A stretch of 64,000 nt of DNA from Bolinopsis microptera (GCF_026151205.1 NC_087076.1:3249902-3313901), one strand, 5' to 3'; positions 44,622-58,050 are shown, numbered from the stretch's first letter. The notes: generated from the sequence alone by a model not told the origin. Made by a program: numbers and translations.

Positions 44622-47600
44622 ATGGGTGACTACAGTAGTTACTTTGGTAACTCAACAACATATTCGTCTCCCTATGCTAACACCTATTCTACTATCACCG
44701 GTAATTCTTTCCTTAAATTACTAAATTTAAACAGTAGTATCTCAATTATCACATGATCCTCAGATTGCTTTAATTGATTTCAAGTTAAATAAATTACTTT
44801 TGTCACTACACAGTACACATATTAGTACAAAAGTACCTATCAGAATAGTCTGATAACCAGTACTTTCATAATCAGGTGCAGAAACTACCTACAATACATA
44901 TCCTGCCCCGGGGGCAAGTGTATCAACCGCTTATGCAGCCACAACTCCTGGAACTACGTACACTTCCTATACTCTCAACCCCACCGCTACCACTCAGAGT
45001 ACCGCCTCCACCACTTACAACTATGTAAATTGTTAATTAACAAATTATAAGGTGCTTTTGGAAACATGCTTTGAAATGATAAACATACCCAAAAACATAT
45101 TTATTCTGATGGCTAACATTAATGGAATAATACATTTCTCAGGTTGATTGGGCTTCTGCAGCAACAGCTGCAGCTATTTCATCTGCTGCAACTGCTAACC
45201 GTGGTTCTCATGAAGGCTCCAAAACAAAACTAACCAAGCAAAACTGGTACAACCGGACTAAAGCAAATGCTGCTGCTGGAAAAGAACCTCCTCGAACATA
45301 TTACTGTGAAATCTGCAAAGTTAGCTGTATGGGTGCTTTGGTAAGTTATATTTATGGACTGCTTGTTAATTACTTTAACTTTCTAATTTACTTTAGCTTT
45401 AGTTTGAATTTAAATTTATATTACTAGAACCAAATTTTCGTTCTTACTGAACCAGTTGTATCACCTAATCTTACAGACATGTCACACCTGCCTAACTTTT
45501 ACTCTAACTTTGCTCAGACTTACAAAGAGCATTGTAATGGACAGAAGCACAAGAAGAAAGAAAAGGAGAAGGAAGGAGGTGATAACAAGCCAGCACGTGG
45601 TTACCATTCCTTCGGTAAACTTTACAGATGTGAACTGTGTGACATAAGCTGTACAGGCGAACAAGCTTTCTCTGCTCATATGACAGGCAGCAAGCATAAC
45701 AAGGTAGTACACAGAGTATACTTTACACAGTACAACGGTTATATCGTGTCTGATCACTACTTTTTTATCTTCTCTTATGAGGTAGAGGTAGTCACAGTTT
45801 CAAACTTCGAGTTGAGAAACTACCGTAAGATTAAATTTTTTACCTCGTAAGGTTAGCTCCTAGTTATTTTTAAGAAATTTAGCAGGAAACGTACCCACCA
45901 ACTATCAATACATTTCCTATTAGACTTTTCATAGTTTTGGTAATAAAAAGAAATTGAAGAAATGATAAATCATAGGCAATGTTTAGTAGGTAATAACAAC
46001 TATCACATTTTTCAGACTGTTCTGCTGTTTAGGAAACTTGGGAAAGTTATTCCTAACCCAACTGTAACTAACAACAAAGGAGGTATAGCATATTCAATAA
46101 AACTTTTTAGCACCAAAATTTTCTCAAAATTACTTAAATAAATTTTGCATTGCCGCATTGATAACATTCACTTGCATCTATTGCGATGTGTACTTGGTAT
46201 CACTATGAAATGTTTTGTTGAAATTTTAAAGATTCCATCTCTTTGATCGTGAATTTATGAATATTTTTAAAAGTCTGATTTATTTTGCCCCGTTAGCTTC
46301 ACAACTTGAAACTAACAAAAGAGTATTATCTAAGAGCTCTTCTACTAAAGGAATGGCCAGTGTCTTCTTAAACCTTGAATTGTTTAAAAAAGAAGGGATC
46401 AGTCTGTTTAACCTTCAATACTGATAAATTTTATTAAAGTTTATGTGACCCCAATGATATCTCTCTCATATCACGAGAAAATGAATTTATAAATCATATT
46501 AATTCCTTATATAATTTGGAAGCTATTTTTACCCAGTGCATGCCCATTTGATCCAGCCTGCGCAAAATGCTCTCACTCAGTCTTGCATCCTGTAGAGCTA
46601 CTTACAGGAACCATGTAACCATGGTAACCATGCAACTCTGTTTCGGGTAAATTCTGTACAGACTCGGACATTTGGGTTCATGTACTGAAGAGATAATTGT
46701 AACCAATGCGAAGACCTGGTTATTCTTCAGAAAAAGAAGAAGTTGATCTTGAGAAGGTCAAAGAGGAACTTGCGGTAAATAATATTTGTTTACACATACT
46801 GTTACAGTGTGACAGACGCGCATCGTTTTTAAGAAGTGTTCCATTTTGCTGATTTTATGTAGCTACATTCAATGGGGCACTTCTTATTCCAGTATGTTTT
46901 ATCTTTTTTCTTGCGAATGTTAAACATATAGAATATGTTCCTATCAAGATTAACTTTTCTATCCTGAAAATAAAGGTAGTTTAACGGTAATTACCATGTC
47001 CTCAATTTTCGCCAAAATCTGAAAGATTGATGCCTTGATAATGACTAATGATGTTTTCCTCCTTCATTGATAGCAAATTTCAAAGAATTTTACGTATTGA
47101 ATAATATCCAATTTAAATTTTAGTTGCGGTTTAATATAACTATCCTCCATTTAGAAAAAAGCCGAACGCATCGCCAAAGAGGAAGCTGACAGAACTGAGA
47201 AAAGGGTAAGAATTTGATAAATTACTTCAAGAAATTGAGTGGATCATTATTCCATAGTTTTCAGCACTTTTCAATGAAATATTAAGTACCTCTGTTGTAG
47301 AATATAGATTTCACTGAAATAACTTTGAGATTGATGATAACAGAATTGTGGTAATGACAATAATTTGCAGAACAAGCGTAATCAACAAGCAGAAGAGCGA
47401 GCTAAGAAGCGTCTGGAGGAGATAGAAGCAAGGAGGAAGATGATGGACGAAAGACGTAGCAAGTGGGAGGAAGAGAGATGGAAGCGAGAAGAGGGTGAGA
47501 AAAAGGAACTTAATCTAGTTTTAAGAAATGTCTGTTTAATTGGATTTTATTTGAATTTTAATTGGATATTAATTGACTTATTGTGTCGACAGAGTGGAGA

Positions 47601-48381
47601 AACATGCAAGAGCAAAGAGAAGAGGAGTGGAAGCAGTGGCAGGAGACAGAGCAGAGTGAGATAACACCCGGTCAAGTTCAACAATCAGCTGGCTTCGTGA
47701 GTAGTCATTCAACGAGTTATCTACTTGTTCTCTTATTTTATTTTATTTTAACACCAGCTGACATATATACCATGTATGATTTTAAATATTTGAATTACAA
47801 TTTGTTCGACACAATTACCACAGGCGTCTCGCGAGGGAGATAACAACGACAACAAGTTGATAATGAAGCTGCATGATGAGATATACCCCGACCCTACTGA
47901 GCTGACTAACATTAAAAACCTTGTGAAAGTGACTGAGGATAATCTGAAAACCATCTCCGATACAATGAGAGATGAAACTGAAGCTGAACTCAAAGACAAA
48001 GGTTATTATTTCAGTCACTGTGCTGTATATTTTGATAAGTTCTAATACGAAGATCAATAGATCTACTGCAGTATTTGTATAACATTTCTAGCGAACTACA
48101 CGTAGCTTGACGATGTCCCTACAACTAATACAATGTCCCTAAAATTACGTTTGCGGTTGAAGTTTAATTCTTGATATCCTGCAGGACTGTTGAAAGAGCC
48201 AGTCGAGGGAGAGGAGGTAGTAGAGACTAGGGTGTTAAAAGGTTGTGTCAGAGTTGGAGACTTGGCTAACGGTCTCCTCCTAAAGGGAGACAAGACTCTC
48301 GAGATGCTTGTCTTCTGTACTGACAAACCAACTGTTTACCTCCTTCAAAACGTCAAGGAGAAGTTCGAAGAGTTGTTGACG
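44622..48381 (+). CDS. ZFR: ZFR-like zinc-finger RNA-binding protein, 3' end not found
   Basis: Exons 44622-44700, 44876-45024, 45143-45340, 45518-45703, 46016-46082, 46731-46774, 47155-47205, 47371-47494, 47593-47696, 47824-48001 and 48185-48381 join in one frame. The Tyr/Ser/Thr/Ala-rich N-terminus leads to two matrin/JAZ-type C2H2 fingers split by introns: YYCEICKVSCMGALTYKEH with GQKHKKK, and YRCELCDISCTGEQAFSAHM with GSKHNK. A Glu/Lys/Arg coiled coil follows (WEEERWKREE, EWKQWQETEQ), then KLHDEIYPDPTELTNIKNLV and the start of the DZF domain (RVLKGCVRVGDLANGLLLKG). ZFR proteins bind double-stranded and nuclear RNA and pair with NF45-type partners through DZF. The rest of DZF (about 200 residues) is not visible downstream and a third zinc finger was not found. 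Confidence 0.85.
46297..46401 (+). CDS. ZFR: Candidate optional ZFR exon (Ser/Thr-rich linker)
   Basis: An acceptor CCCGTTAG is followed by an open frame entering with the phase left by exon 46016-46082 and leaving one base at a weak GTCTGT site, which fits the next exon at 46731. It reads LETNKRVLSKSSSTKGMA, similar in composition to the Ser-rich linker of vertebrate ZFR. Splicing from 46082 straight to 46731 also keeps frame, so this exon may be optional or false. Confidence 0.3.
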
Positions 48382-51300
48382 GTTAGTGTTTTAATTTACA
48401 TCTGAAAACGGAGATTTAACGGAGTATTGACCAAATACAAAAATATCCAATAAAACTTGGTTATGATCAGCTCCACGAATGTTAAAAACCAGCGTATCAC
48501 AGCACCACTGGCAGTCAATTAAGTGGGACCAGATGTTGTGGTCGCATTTAAAAACATACGTAGTTGTCACGCGCCTCGATAAACAGATATACAAAGTTGA
48601 CTAGATTTCGCGCTTAAAAGCCGCGCATTTCGATCGATCGATCGAAATGTGATCGGCCGGCCTAATATAGGCGCCTATCTGTTTTTAGCTGTAAATTATC
48701 AAATCTAATCTGTTAACTACTGTTTAGAATCTTTAGATTTTAGTCATACACATATATTATATGTGTTGTTCTATAAGGAAGGAACGTATCAAATCTGGAA
48801 CCTGACATCGAGGCTAATTACAGGCCTCTATAACCAAGATGGTTTGGTATCTCAATCGAACTTTACTCAGAAGCGTTTAGGATGAGACAATCTCAGTCTA
48901 TAGCGTGTGTGTTATATGTGTTGGTTACAGCCCTCCTTTCTCCCTTTTACAATGTGCTGGGACAAGTACACTGATACTTTGGTGGACATCTTGCTGACCC
49001 TGAAAATCTTATCTCCTACGGATTGGTGGGCGAAGAACCTTATCATTAACTTTAACGCAACTGTGTCTAAACATGAATCATAATTGTTTGATACATGCTA
49101 TTTTCCTTGAATCCAGGGGCCTCAAATGAAATTTATATTGTAATCTTAAATGGATGTCTTCAAATGTTGTACTTTACGTCCATTTAAAAAATTTTTCAGG
49201 CAGTTCAAATATGTATGAGCTAATAGTCTTAAGAGTGGTGATTACTTGACAAAATGACTCTGTCTCCCCTGCTGTACATAGCTTTTGCGAGGAATTATAT
49301 CGATGATTCTGGCCTGCAATCCAAAACAGTCAGATCGTCAGGGACACTCATCTGTTTAATTTCATCCTGCAGTCTCAAGGTACGTTGAATCTTTCAACTT
49401 GAATGTGTGCCGTTATTATAGTTATTATAGATTTGATCATTCCATAGTAATTGCTTTCAATCGTTATCTTGGATCGTATGTATAAATAACACCGAAAGCT
49501 GAAAGGGGTTTTTATCGTTGAATTACTTTCATTATTTAATCATACCAGGAACTAATGTACAACACAGAAGTGGTATTTGAGCCGTGTACAAAATGCCGAG
49601 GGAAACTCTGTAATGATATGAGTTTGATAACAAAATAGTGAACTACGAATTAACAAGTTTGCTCGTGACGTGTGTTTTCAACAGTCATCTTGCTGTGACT
49701 TTTTTTACTTAACTTATCGTAGTAGTTTAACTGTTTAACGTGTGTTTAACGTGTGTTTTAATGATGAAATTTGATCTCACAAATTCCCGAGGGAGGGGTA
49801 CGGTTAGGTTACAAATATCATTTGTTACATTACTTGGATTATCTGTAATCATAAATCATCTGGGCAACTTATTCCATACATCCATCACCCCTTTATCATT
49901 GATATTTGTCGTTGAACTTTCCCAACCATATGGGGTACACGTTCAAAAAAGGTGGGCATAGAGAGATTGAATTTTTTTAAATGCGTTTTAAAAATAGTCA
50001 TTGTCTTTGTTGAGTTGATATATCTAATCTATACCTTTAGAAATTCGATTAAAATTTCATGATCCTTGAATTCAGGTGTCTCTAGTGCTTTATATCACCT
50101 GGAGTTATCGTTTTTTGTGTTCCAATGATTCAATTATCAACACAGTTAGAAATGCAAGATTGAAAGCAACACTAGGATAATCTGAAAAGTACTATTCACA
50201 AAGGGGATCGCCAAAAATTGATTATGGTGATTATATTGCATGTAAGGAATGGAATGTCTTTTATCTGAAATTGTTATTGGTTCCAAACTGATTAAAAATC
50301 ACAACTTAACAAAAACGTTGGAAATGAGCCTATTTTGAGCAGTGAGTATTGAATCATCTTACGTTTTTATTGGCTTGCTATATTTTTTTAGGGACAAAAT
50401 AGTAGTAAATATATTAAAAACCAGTTAAGATGAATTCAAAAATCACATGTTCGTTAAAGCGTGCGCTATTAAGTCCACATTTTAGTAGCCTTAAATTAAG
50501 TGCCACGATAGAAATTATATCCATTCTATGATTCTTATTATGTGGATTTTTGAATCCATGTCTAAGATTATACATATTGAAGGGCCTTTGAGCGTAATTT
50601 TTGACTCGGTGCTTAAACTGATTCAAAAAAAGCACACAAATCTGTGCTACCAATATGTAACTTCTTTAATGTGAGATAAATTGAATCATACATAAGTTCA
50701 AGTTTAATGACATTTTGAAAGTAAAGGTAATGAATCGTAATCACATTTCAAAATCCGATTAAGTATTATATGTTACTGTTATGATTCCACATTTGTCACA
50801 GTTTTTTTAAATGGCGGACCCCAAATGTATATGGCTTGTGCTGGTAAAGTTTCTTGCCTTGTTTACTCAGTTTTTTTTAAAATCGTTTTTTGTAGATTAT
50901 GTGATTCCATCTATTACTCTTAATAACGAACTTCTCCATGACCATAAAAAACAAGTGTCACAACAAATTACTGCAGATTTACCTCTGAATGCAACCTGAT
51001 TAGAGCCAAAAAGTGAATAAATTCCCCTGATAACAGCATAATTTCATACTTGCTCATTTATGTGTATTTTTGACTCATTATGGCACTTTTAACCATCTAA
51101 ATTATCTAAATATTAGTTAGCATGATATAATTTGTTGATAGGAGTTCATTGTTTCAATCGATTCCGTTGATATTCATATCACATTCCATATTCTAAAACA
51201 ACTTTGCAAGAAGTTACCTGTGTGTGATAATTGCATCGTAACTCCACATTTATTTAACCGGTATTACTTTGCACTTTTAACACTCAAACTATCTCCAAAA

Positions 51301-51719
51301 AGGTTCAATAATACATTGAGATCGCAGGACACACCTCACAGAATGTAAATTCTTCTTAGTGGTGCAAGTAAAATGAATATTTTGTGATTTCGGGGCCATA
51401 TCTGCATCTGCACAATTAAAGTTATTAAAGAGGATGATGACTTACTTATGTGATAATTTGAATCTTTTTGGACCACATATTAAAAATTTGGTTAACTTTC
51501 ATAGCATACTCCTTGGATACAGTATTTTAAAATGCTTCACACAATTTTGCAGTGGAAAATCATTCTTTGTGCCTCCTTTTTATGATCGTGTCCATATTAT
51601 TTAATAATATAATAATAATATAATAATTTCAATAATGTAATAATGTAATTAATATAATAATTTCAGAAAAGGGGCCTCAATGATCGAATCTGAGTTGATG
51701 CGTATGTAGTGCGGCCAAA
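48382..51719. other. No identified gene; two exon-like stretches and a palindrome
   Basis: 48626-48649 is a 24-base perfect palindrome around CGATCGATCGATCG. Open stretches with splice-like borders are 48931-49083 (after TTACAG, CWDKYTDTLVDILLTLKIL) and 49254-49379 (ending at AAG then GTACGT). Neither resembles the missing DZF part of ZFR. Most of 49.4-51.7 kb is AT-rich sequence with no signal. Confidence 0.5.
51600..51665 (+). repeat. ATA/AATA microsatellite
   Basis: Repeated TAATAATATAATAATATAAT-like sequence shortly upstream of an exon-like ORF. Confidence 0.8.
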
Positions 51720-52030
51720 ATGCTAGAGGAAGACTATAACGATAGCAGCGAACGAGGATCTGAACACCATTCCGCAGATTGTTTGCACTCGCTGAGGCTG
51801 ACACTTGCATTCTTTCAGGTAAATACCATTATTAAAACAGTTAACTTAGCTTCTTGTATTTTGGTTAATCTACCGGACCGAGGGCTTGTTGGGACTCAAT
51901 ATAAGCTAAGACTGTGCCCGCACTGATTTATTATATTGTAAGACTTTTTAAGTAATCCATATCATCTCAGGGTTACGAGTTTATAAAGCTGCACGGAAAC
52001 GGGAAAGATTACTATTTGCGATGCTATCTC
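51720..52030 (+). CDS. Two exon-like segments of an unknown gene
   Basis: An ORF from Met at 51720 (MLEEDYNDSSERGSEHHSAD) ends at LTLAFFQ with a CAG then GTAAAT donor at 51818. After CATCTCAG at about 51970 the frame continues in phase 0 with GYEFIKLHGNGKDYYLRCYL before a stop. The splice sites are good, but the product would be short and I do not recognise it. It might be the 5' part of the degenerate coding-like region at 53.2-54.4 kb. Confidence 0.3.
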
Positions 52031-53189
52031 TGAGAGTATGGGGTACAGTCTAGGAGTCTTGAGAACCATCAATTTCTTCAGAAGTTTAGACTCTATAAGG
52101 ACTCTGTTACGTTGAACAAATCCTCTGTTCTATAGCTTTTGTAACATTAGATTTCTTATCCATTTTAATTAATATATATTAGTTTTTATCTGTTTCATAT
52201 ATCAGATTGATTATCGTGTGAATATTATGTTGCCCGAATTATGTGTACTGTGTGTTCCGACTGTACAGCTATTGTATTTTCCTGACCTTTATATTGTTGT
52301 GTTCTTGATTTCTTAACTTATAATCCGAATTTGTGTTTGAAAAGCGAATAGTTTTGATTGGTTCTTATCTTTTAAATTAGATTCAGGAATCAATTTCATT
52401 TCATTTTTATCCTTGCGCCCGAGAAATCTAGTGGGCGAATATTTGACGTAATAATTATTATGTTTTTTAACGTTTTAAAATATTTTCATGTCCTTTTTAC
52501 TTATTTAATATAAACTTATATTTTCGACCATAATATTTAGTGATAGTTGATTTTCGTTGAAACAATTTTTCGGGATTTAATTTTGTGTTATTAATATTAC
52601 CCTAGATACAATTATTCTATTTAATATCCACAAATCAGAGTAGTTTTAATGCTGATCGATAAATTCCTGTTTTATTTAATTTTTTATATAATTTGTAACT
52701 TTTGAAATTTACTACTACGGCCATAACTATAGCGCTTATTTTATCGAGCTTCAGATTTTTAGAATCAGTTCAATCAATAGAGCATCTAGTTATCATCATT
52801 TTTTAAAAGCATCGGAATACTTATATTATTTTATATATTATATATTATATCAAAACATTACCTTGTTATATTTTACATTTATAAAGCAATAACATATCAT
52901 TAGTTCAGGCAAACGGTAAAGTATGATCTCTATTAATTCTATCAATAATTAGTCAATAGTAGAAGCGCTAATAACAAATGTCTTAACCTTGTTCTAACAA
53001 CTGAAAAGGGCAGCTAGAACCCTGGATATGTGGGTGACAACAATCTCCGTCAAAATTCGGTCTGTACTGGACTCCTCCCAACAATGCAATCTTCCGAATC
53101 AGAAGTTCTTACTTCCTACGAGATATTATCCACACTAATATCTACAACGTTAAGTTAAAGCTACGATCGCTCTAAATTGTATTGCACGC

Positions 53190-54440
53190 TTTGGATTCAG
53201 CTTGACAGAAACATAGATGTTCTGGTGCATCTTGATCAGTTCCAGGCAGAAACATTAGATATCTGTACATTGGGACTCATGAAGTATCTCATGATTTGAC
53301 GGTTCTGATGGCGTCTTGTTGTAAAATTTAATACGATGTTTAAAGACAATAAGAGGAATCTGCTGTAAAGTAGTTTGAACAATTATCTCAGAAAAAAGGC
53401 GATTGTGTTCCTGTTAGCTAGATACTGTAACTTTTTGTCTTCTTCCAGGAGGATCATGAGTTTTGTTCATGGGACTTATGAAGGTATGAATTGGACGATA
53501 GGTTTATGTGCGATGTTTTGATTGCTTTTACGAATACTGATATATGATTGTCAGAATTTCGCAGTTCAAAATTGTAAACAAAATATTTCCCTCGTTTGAT
53601 TTCTCCTGTTCGTGAGGATTTAATAAATTTTGAACAAGTATACGAGGCTAATATGGTCTTTCAATGTCTGTGTGATGCCCGGAATCTTCTAACGATTCTC
53701 AAGATATTGAATATGCCAAAAACGAAATTACGATGAAACGGATCTGTTTACAACCAGTTCAGTTGTATCGAAACTTTTCGATTTATCCAGTATCCTCTCA
53801 GAAATTAAAGGCAACGGAGAGAAGATTGTAGCCAACATTGTTAAAGCTCAAAACATTAGTGATCTTCATCTGTTGTATCAAACTCTGTTTTGTCTGAAAA
53901 GAATTGTCCCGAACAAGCCGATTTTTTTTGGGGCGAAATGCTGCAGAATCAATTTTGCTTCACAAAATTATGCCAGAGAAACATGGACATTATCTACAAT
54001 GACTTGTGCCAACATGTGGGAACAGCGTTGAGCTCTATCAATTTATCAGTGATATTATCGACAAAGAGCGAATCTCGTCAGTATCATGCCTCCTTCAGAG
54101 TCTGCCATCATACTCTATATGTGATGAGGTCATACACATGGTTCATGTCTACATTCTTTACTTATCTCAAGGACTGCCGGTGGAATTCGTTTGCCTTGCT
54201 TTCGATTTGACTCCTAAAATTGAGCAATCTCTAAGAATGTGCAAAAACTCCTGTGATCTGCTTTCTCCAGAACGCGCTCACTAAATTGTTGCTTCACATA
54301 GCTTATAATTGGTGGATTCTCGTGTCCGAGATCTTGCGTTAGATATTGTTGGGAAATCTTGTCCATTCCCTAGTGGATTCGTCAGTTGTACATAAACATT
54401 CTGGCCGCTTCCTACACCGATAGATACTATATAAAATCCA
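53190..54440 (+). pseudogene. Degenerate coding-like region, family unknown
   Basis: One plus-strand frame shows long protein-like stretches broken by stops and frame changes: NIDVLVHLDQFQAETLDICT, then ARYCNFLSSSRRIMSFVHGT, then LSEIKGNGEKIVANIVKAQN and LHLLYQTLFCLKRIVPNKPI. An overlapping frame at 54006-54284 reads ISSVSCLLQSLPSYSICDEV. Codon-like texture without introns suggests a dead retrocopy or transposon gene. The LDICTLGLMKYL piece loosely recalls some transposase-like proteins, but that is too weak for a call. Confidence 0.35.
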
Positions 54441-54559
54441 TCTGATTTTTGGTTTTGTCAAGTGTTCCATAGCGTTATGCTTTCTAATGGTCTTGATCTA
54501 CCCCCAACGCTTTACACATGTGAATAAGATCATAACATGCATTGAACATGATAATTCAA

Positions 54560-54660
54560 TGGTGGGGTGGGGTGGGGGGGTTTGATTGTTTTTTTTTTTT
54601 TTGGGGGGTTTTTTTTTTTTTTTTTGTTTTTTTTGATTTTTTTTTTTATTTTGTTTTTGA
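54560..54660 (+). repeat. Low-complexity G/T tract
   Basis: Runs of GGGGTGGGG followed by several long poly-T runs with interspersed G, possibly a decayed retroelement tail in reverse orientation or simple slippage. Confidence 0.8.
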
Positions 54661-56384
54661 CGATATCAATTCTTCCAATTTTTAGAAAAAAGCACTATAC
54701 CTGTAAGTGAACTTATCCAGAAAAAATGTTGATGTCATAGCGAACGAGTGTAAATTGAAAACAAAGGGCTCAAAACTGGACCAAGATAATGATCAGAAAC
54801 AGGGAACTTGATGTTTGATAAGTAATTACCACGAGGTATGTGATTCTGGTGACTGTGCTACGGTTACTTGGATTGCAGCATATACATGAGAAAGAAGCTG
54901 TAATCCAGCTCTTTCTCTGCCTGAATGAGCAGCTGGTATCGGTATCTTTAGATTGCTGGGTCTCAGATAGATGTGATGTAGAGCGTATGAAGGCTTTTCG
55001 AGCTCATGGACGGTCATTGTTAGGAGTTACATGAGTTGAGAAAATGCATTTCCTTAATTTAGAGCACGGGTTATTATGAGATGGTAGAGAGCTTTAACAG
55101 TCCTGTCTTGATAAACAATAGGGAATTCAGCTGTGTGTTGGAGGGTGCTAGAGGTGTTTCCATAAACTGGGAGACCCCATTAGAATCAATATTTGATGTC
55201 TGTCCTTACTTTGCGTTGAAGGCAACTCCAGACGGATCTTCTATGGATTGTTATTGAATTTTTATTGAGATTTTATCATTTAAAAATTAGTGTTGTTTTA
55301 ATTTTATTTTGTCATATATTGTTTTAATCATGATCTCTCTATTAAGTTTTATTACAATATGGTAACTCGCTTTTTAATTATCAATTATATTTTAAAATCG
55401 TTATTCTATAATATCCCCTTTATAAAGTAATATGTAAAGGTGTTTTCTTCAAAAGTTCGGATCAAAATTTCAATAATACGGACTTGAAATTTAAATTATC
55501 ACGGGTACATAATAAATATTGTAGGTATGATTTCGAGTATGGCAAACGACCACTGACGCATATGGGAGTACACAAGGATCAGTGGTGATGGAAGTTGGGT
55601 GACACCGCGCTCACACCCAACAATTGAGGTATTACAGAAGAAGAAGTAGTTCCAGAACGAAGGAAGAAACTGGACTATACGTGAGCTGGAGAGTATGCAG
55701 GGAGGGATAGTTTGGGAGTGGTAGGACGGAGTGTATGTGTCACTGTCAGCACCGGTACCGGGCAGCACCACACAGGATAACCCCCAGAGGAAATACACTA
55801 TGTGTAAGATCGCGATGTAAGAAGTATGAGTTCGTTAACACGAATGGGCTCCCAGCAGCCGGTGCAAATGTAAGCATATTCACTGATATGATTCTGAAGA
55901 AAGAGTTTAATAAGTGCACGGTGCACCGCCATGCATATCACCTGTGTCATGTCCCTGTGGGAGTTCATGTCGTATCTTCACTATTACTTGTCTTGAAACT
56001 AAAGAGGAGCGACTTGCTGGGGAAAGCCAGTGGGGCAGGGGATGTACCGTATGATGCTATGGGTGGGTTAACAGGGTTCTGTTCATGGCACTGGTTACAT
56101 GAGATTTGATCCAAGTGTGGGCCGCCAGAGGGGAGCCTTGTGGACTTACAGCCTGACACAGTTGCTAGGTCTCCATCAGTGGTTACTGAAATCCTGATAA
56201 CAATCTAATTCCAGTTTACGAGTTCACTCAATGTTTGGCATTGGGCAGAACGATCAAAAATCTGGGCTGTTAGTTCTATCTCAAGCACTTAGTAATTATA
56301 TTTGTACCGTATAATGGCAGGCCGTTATATATTATATAATTTTCTATAAATCAGTGTGTAATAGTTGTTAATAGTGTAAATATT
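54661..56384. other. No identified gene; one long plus-strand ORF of unknown nature
   Basis: An ORF at 55735-56109 (through CKKYEFVNTNGLPAAGANVS) and one at 54840-55034 (LFLCLNEQLVSVSLDCW) are open, but no family, start context or splice signal supports them. Base composition at 55.5-56.2 kb is more GC-rich than the surroundings, which may mean an unrecognised repeat or exon. Confidence 0.3.
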
Positions 56385-57365
56385 TGATGTAAGCGGTTTG
56401 TAAACAGATTGGCAGACCTCATAGCCAGGAAAAGGAAAGAGAGATATTGCGATGTGGTAAGGCATGTGAAGAAAAGAATAAGATTTACAATGTTAAGAAC
56501 AACGCTCATTGCTCTACGAGGTTACAGAGGCAAGAAAATGGACAAAAAATGTGAGACCTCTTTATCAGAAGTCTCTTACAACCTCATCCCTGCCACTATG
56601 ATGGAGTAGATGTGTATATATTTGATTGTTAATATTTCATATATAATATTGATAGCAGTGGACAATTTCCTGTGTATTGTGCTCTGCCAATTGCATCACT
56701 TGATTTAATTGAATGTATATAAATTGTTTGAAAAACTTTTCCCAAAATTATGATGCCAAATAAAAGGATGACAATAGCGATAACCACATTAATTATAAAT
56801 TGTCATTTTTATTATATGATCCGGCCACTTTTAAATGTCTTGGTACTTTACGATTCGTCCATTTGATGAATTGTGTTAAGAGCTAGATAGATTAGATTAG
56901 ATTAAGAATAATGACATTTATGTCATTATTCTTTATAAACATCATCACTAGTTTTAAACATTTTTTCTGATTTCCTCATTATCTGAACTGTGAGCTAGAT
57001 AGAAAATATTTTCAATAACAAATTACAATTCTTAAAATTGACATTATTGATATTTTGTAATGCAGTGTATCCAATATTTGAATTTCCAGTATTTTCCCCA
57101 GAGTTGTGGCAAGTGTTATAAAACTGCTGCTGATGCCATGACAAAGTGTCATTGTCTCTCCAATAAAGCAATCTCATTGGCTCCGAAAAGTCGACCTTTA
57201 TTAACGTCTATTAAAAAATGTCCAGTTATGAATATAATTTATGAATATAATTTATGACAAAAGTTGGTATCGTTTTACTATAGGTTGGTAAACGCACCAC
57301 ACATAACAGAGAATCGGAACTGTAATCTGATTATGTAACAAGTTGTTATATTAAATTAAACGGTG
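56385..57365 (+). repeat. Composite repeat copy B, left segment
   Basis: Second copy of 28985-29735 with few differences. It has an additional block of about 100 bases (56885-56990, AGATTAGATTAGATTAAG) absent from copy A. It ends at AAATTAAACGGTGTTAGTCG, where copy A carries the 1.2-kb TIR insertion. Confidence 0.9.
56409..56609 (+). CDS. C-terminal fragment of an unidentified mobile-element protein
   Basis: 66 residues, very basic: LIARKRKERYCDVVRHVKKR, then FTMLRTTLIALRGYRGKKM and SLSEVSYNLIP, then a stop. Motifs of this kind (basic helix, then LLR..L.ALRG.RG) occur at the ends of repeat-derived proteins in invertebrate genomes, but I cannot name the family. In copy A the same frame is broken near 29070. 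Confidence 0.45.
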   Translation: MADLIARKRKERYCDVVRHVKKRIRFTMLRTTLIALRGYRGKKMDKKCETSLSEVSYNLIPATMME

Positions 57366-58050
57366 TTAGTCGAATCTCGCGAAACTAACGAAAACAGACG
57401 TAAATAGTCTATCCACTATCGTTCCACAGAATATTAATAGCTAGCGCTCAATTTCCTTCACACATTTTTAGAGGGTGCGCGCGGCTCCAAAAATTTTGGT
57501 TGACGATTTCAACCCATCGAGATCGTTGCTCTGCTTTGCAGAGCAACGATCGACGTTACCTGGGGACCTCAGGCTATTATGTTCATAAACATATGAATAG
57601 AGATACGAATAGAGATTAGGCGGAATGACAGGCTGAGCGCGGCCCAGTAACGATCGGTCGATCGACGAAGCAAGAATGCTAGTTCGCGCGGCGCGTTGAA
57701 GAGGCGAAGTCCTCCAACAAAAATTTAATTATAAATTCAACAATTTCTAAATGATGTTAAATTCGAAATAACATCATTTAACAATCTACTATTCATTTAA
57801 TTTGCACGTGCGCGGTCAATGGTCTGACAGACAGAAACTTTCAAATTATAACAATAAATATTTTATATTTTTAGGCTTGATCAAATATCATAACAATTTG
57901 TATCACGTGGTGACCCCCACTGTCGCTTCACTATAGCGGACCCCTGTAGAGTTTCTACGATACAGCTACAAAGAGAGCCGCGCACTCGTGCGCGGAGGGT
58001 CATACAACGTATGACAAATAACGACATCGTTTTATAAATTAAGGAAAGAA
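57366..58050. repeat. Composite repeat copy B, middle segments
   Basis: Contains the uninterrupted equivalents of 31100-31170, 32411-32590 and 38484-38575 in copy A. A perfect 14-bp hairpin with a 3-base loop (GATCGTTGCTCTGC, TTT, GCAGAGCAACGATC) lies near 57521-57551. About 120 bases at 57900-58020 are unique to this copy. Confidence 0.8.

Noticed and set aside
48931-49083. Exon-like stretch as a continuation of the ZFR DZF domain
   Set aside because: The translated sequence does not match the expected DZF order, although the acceptor is plausible.
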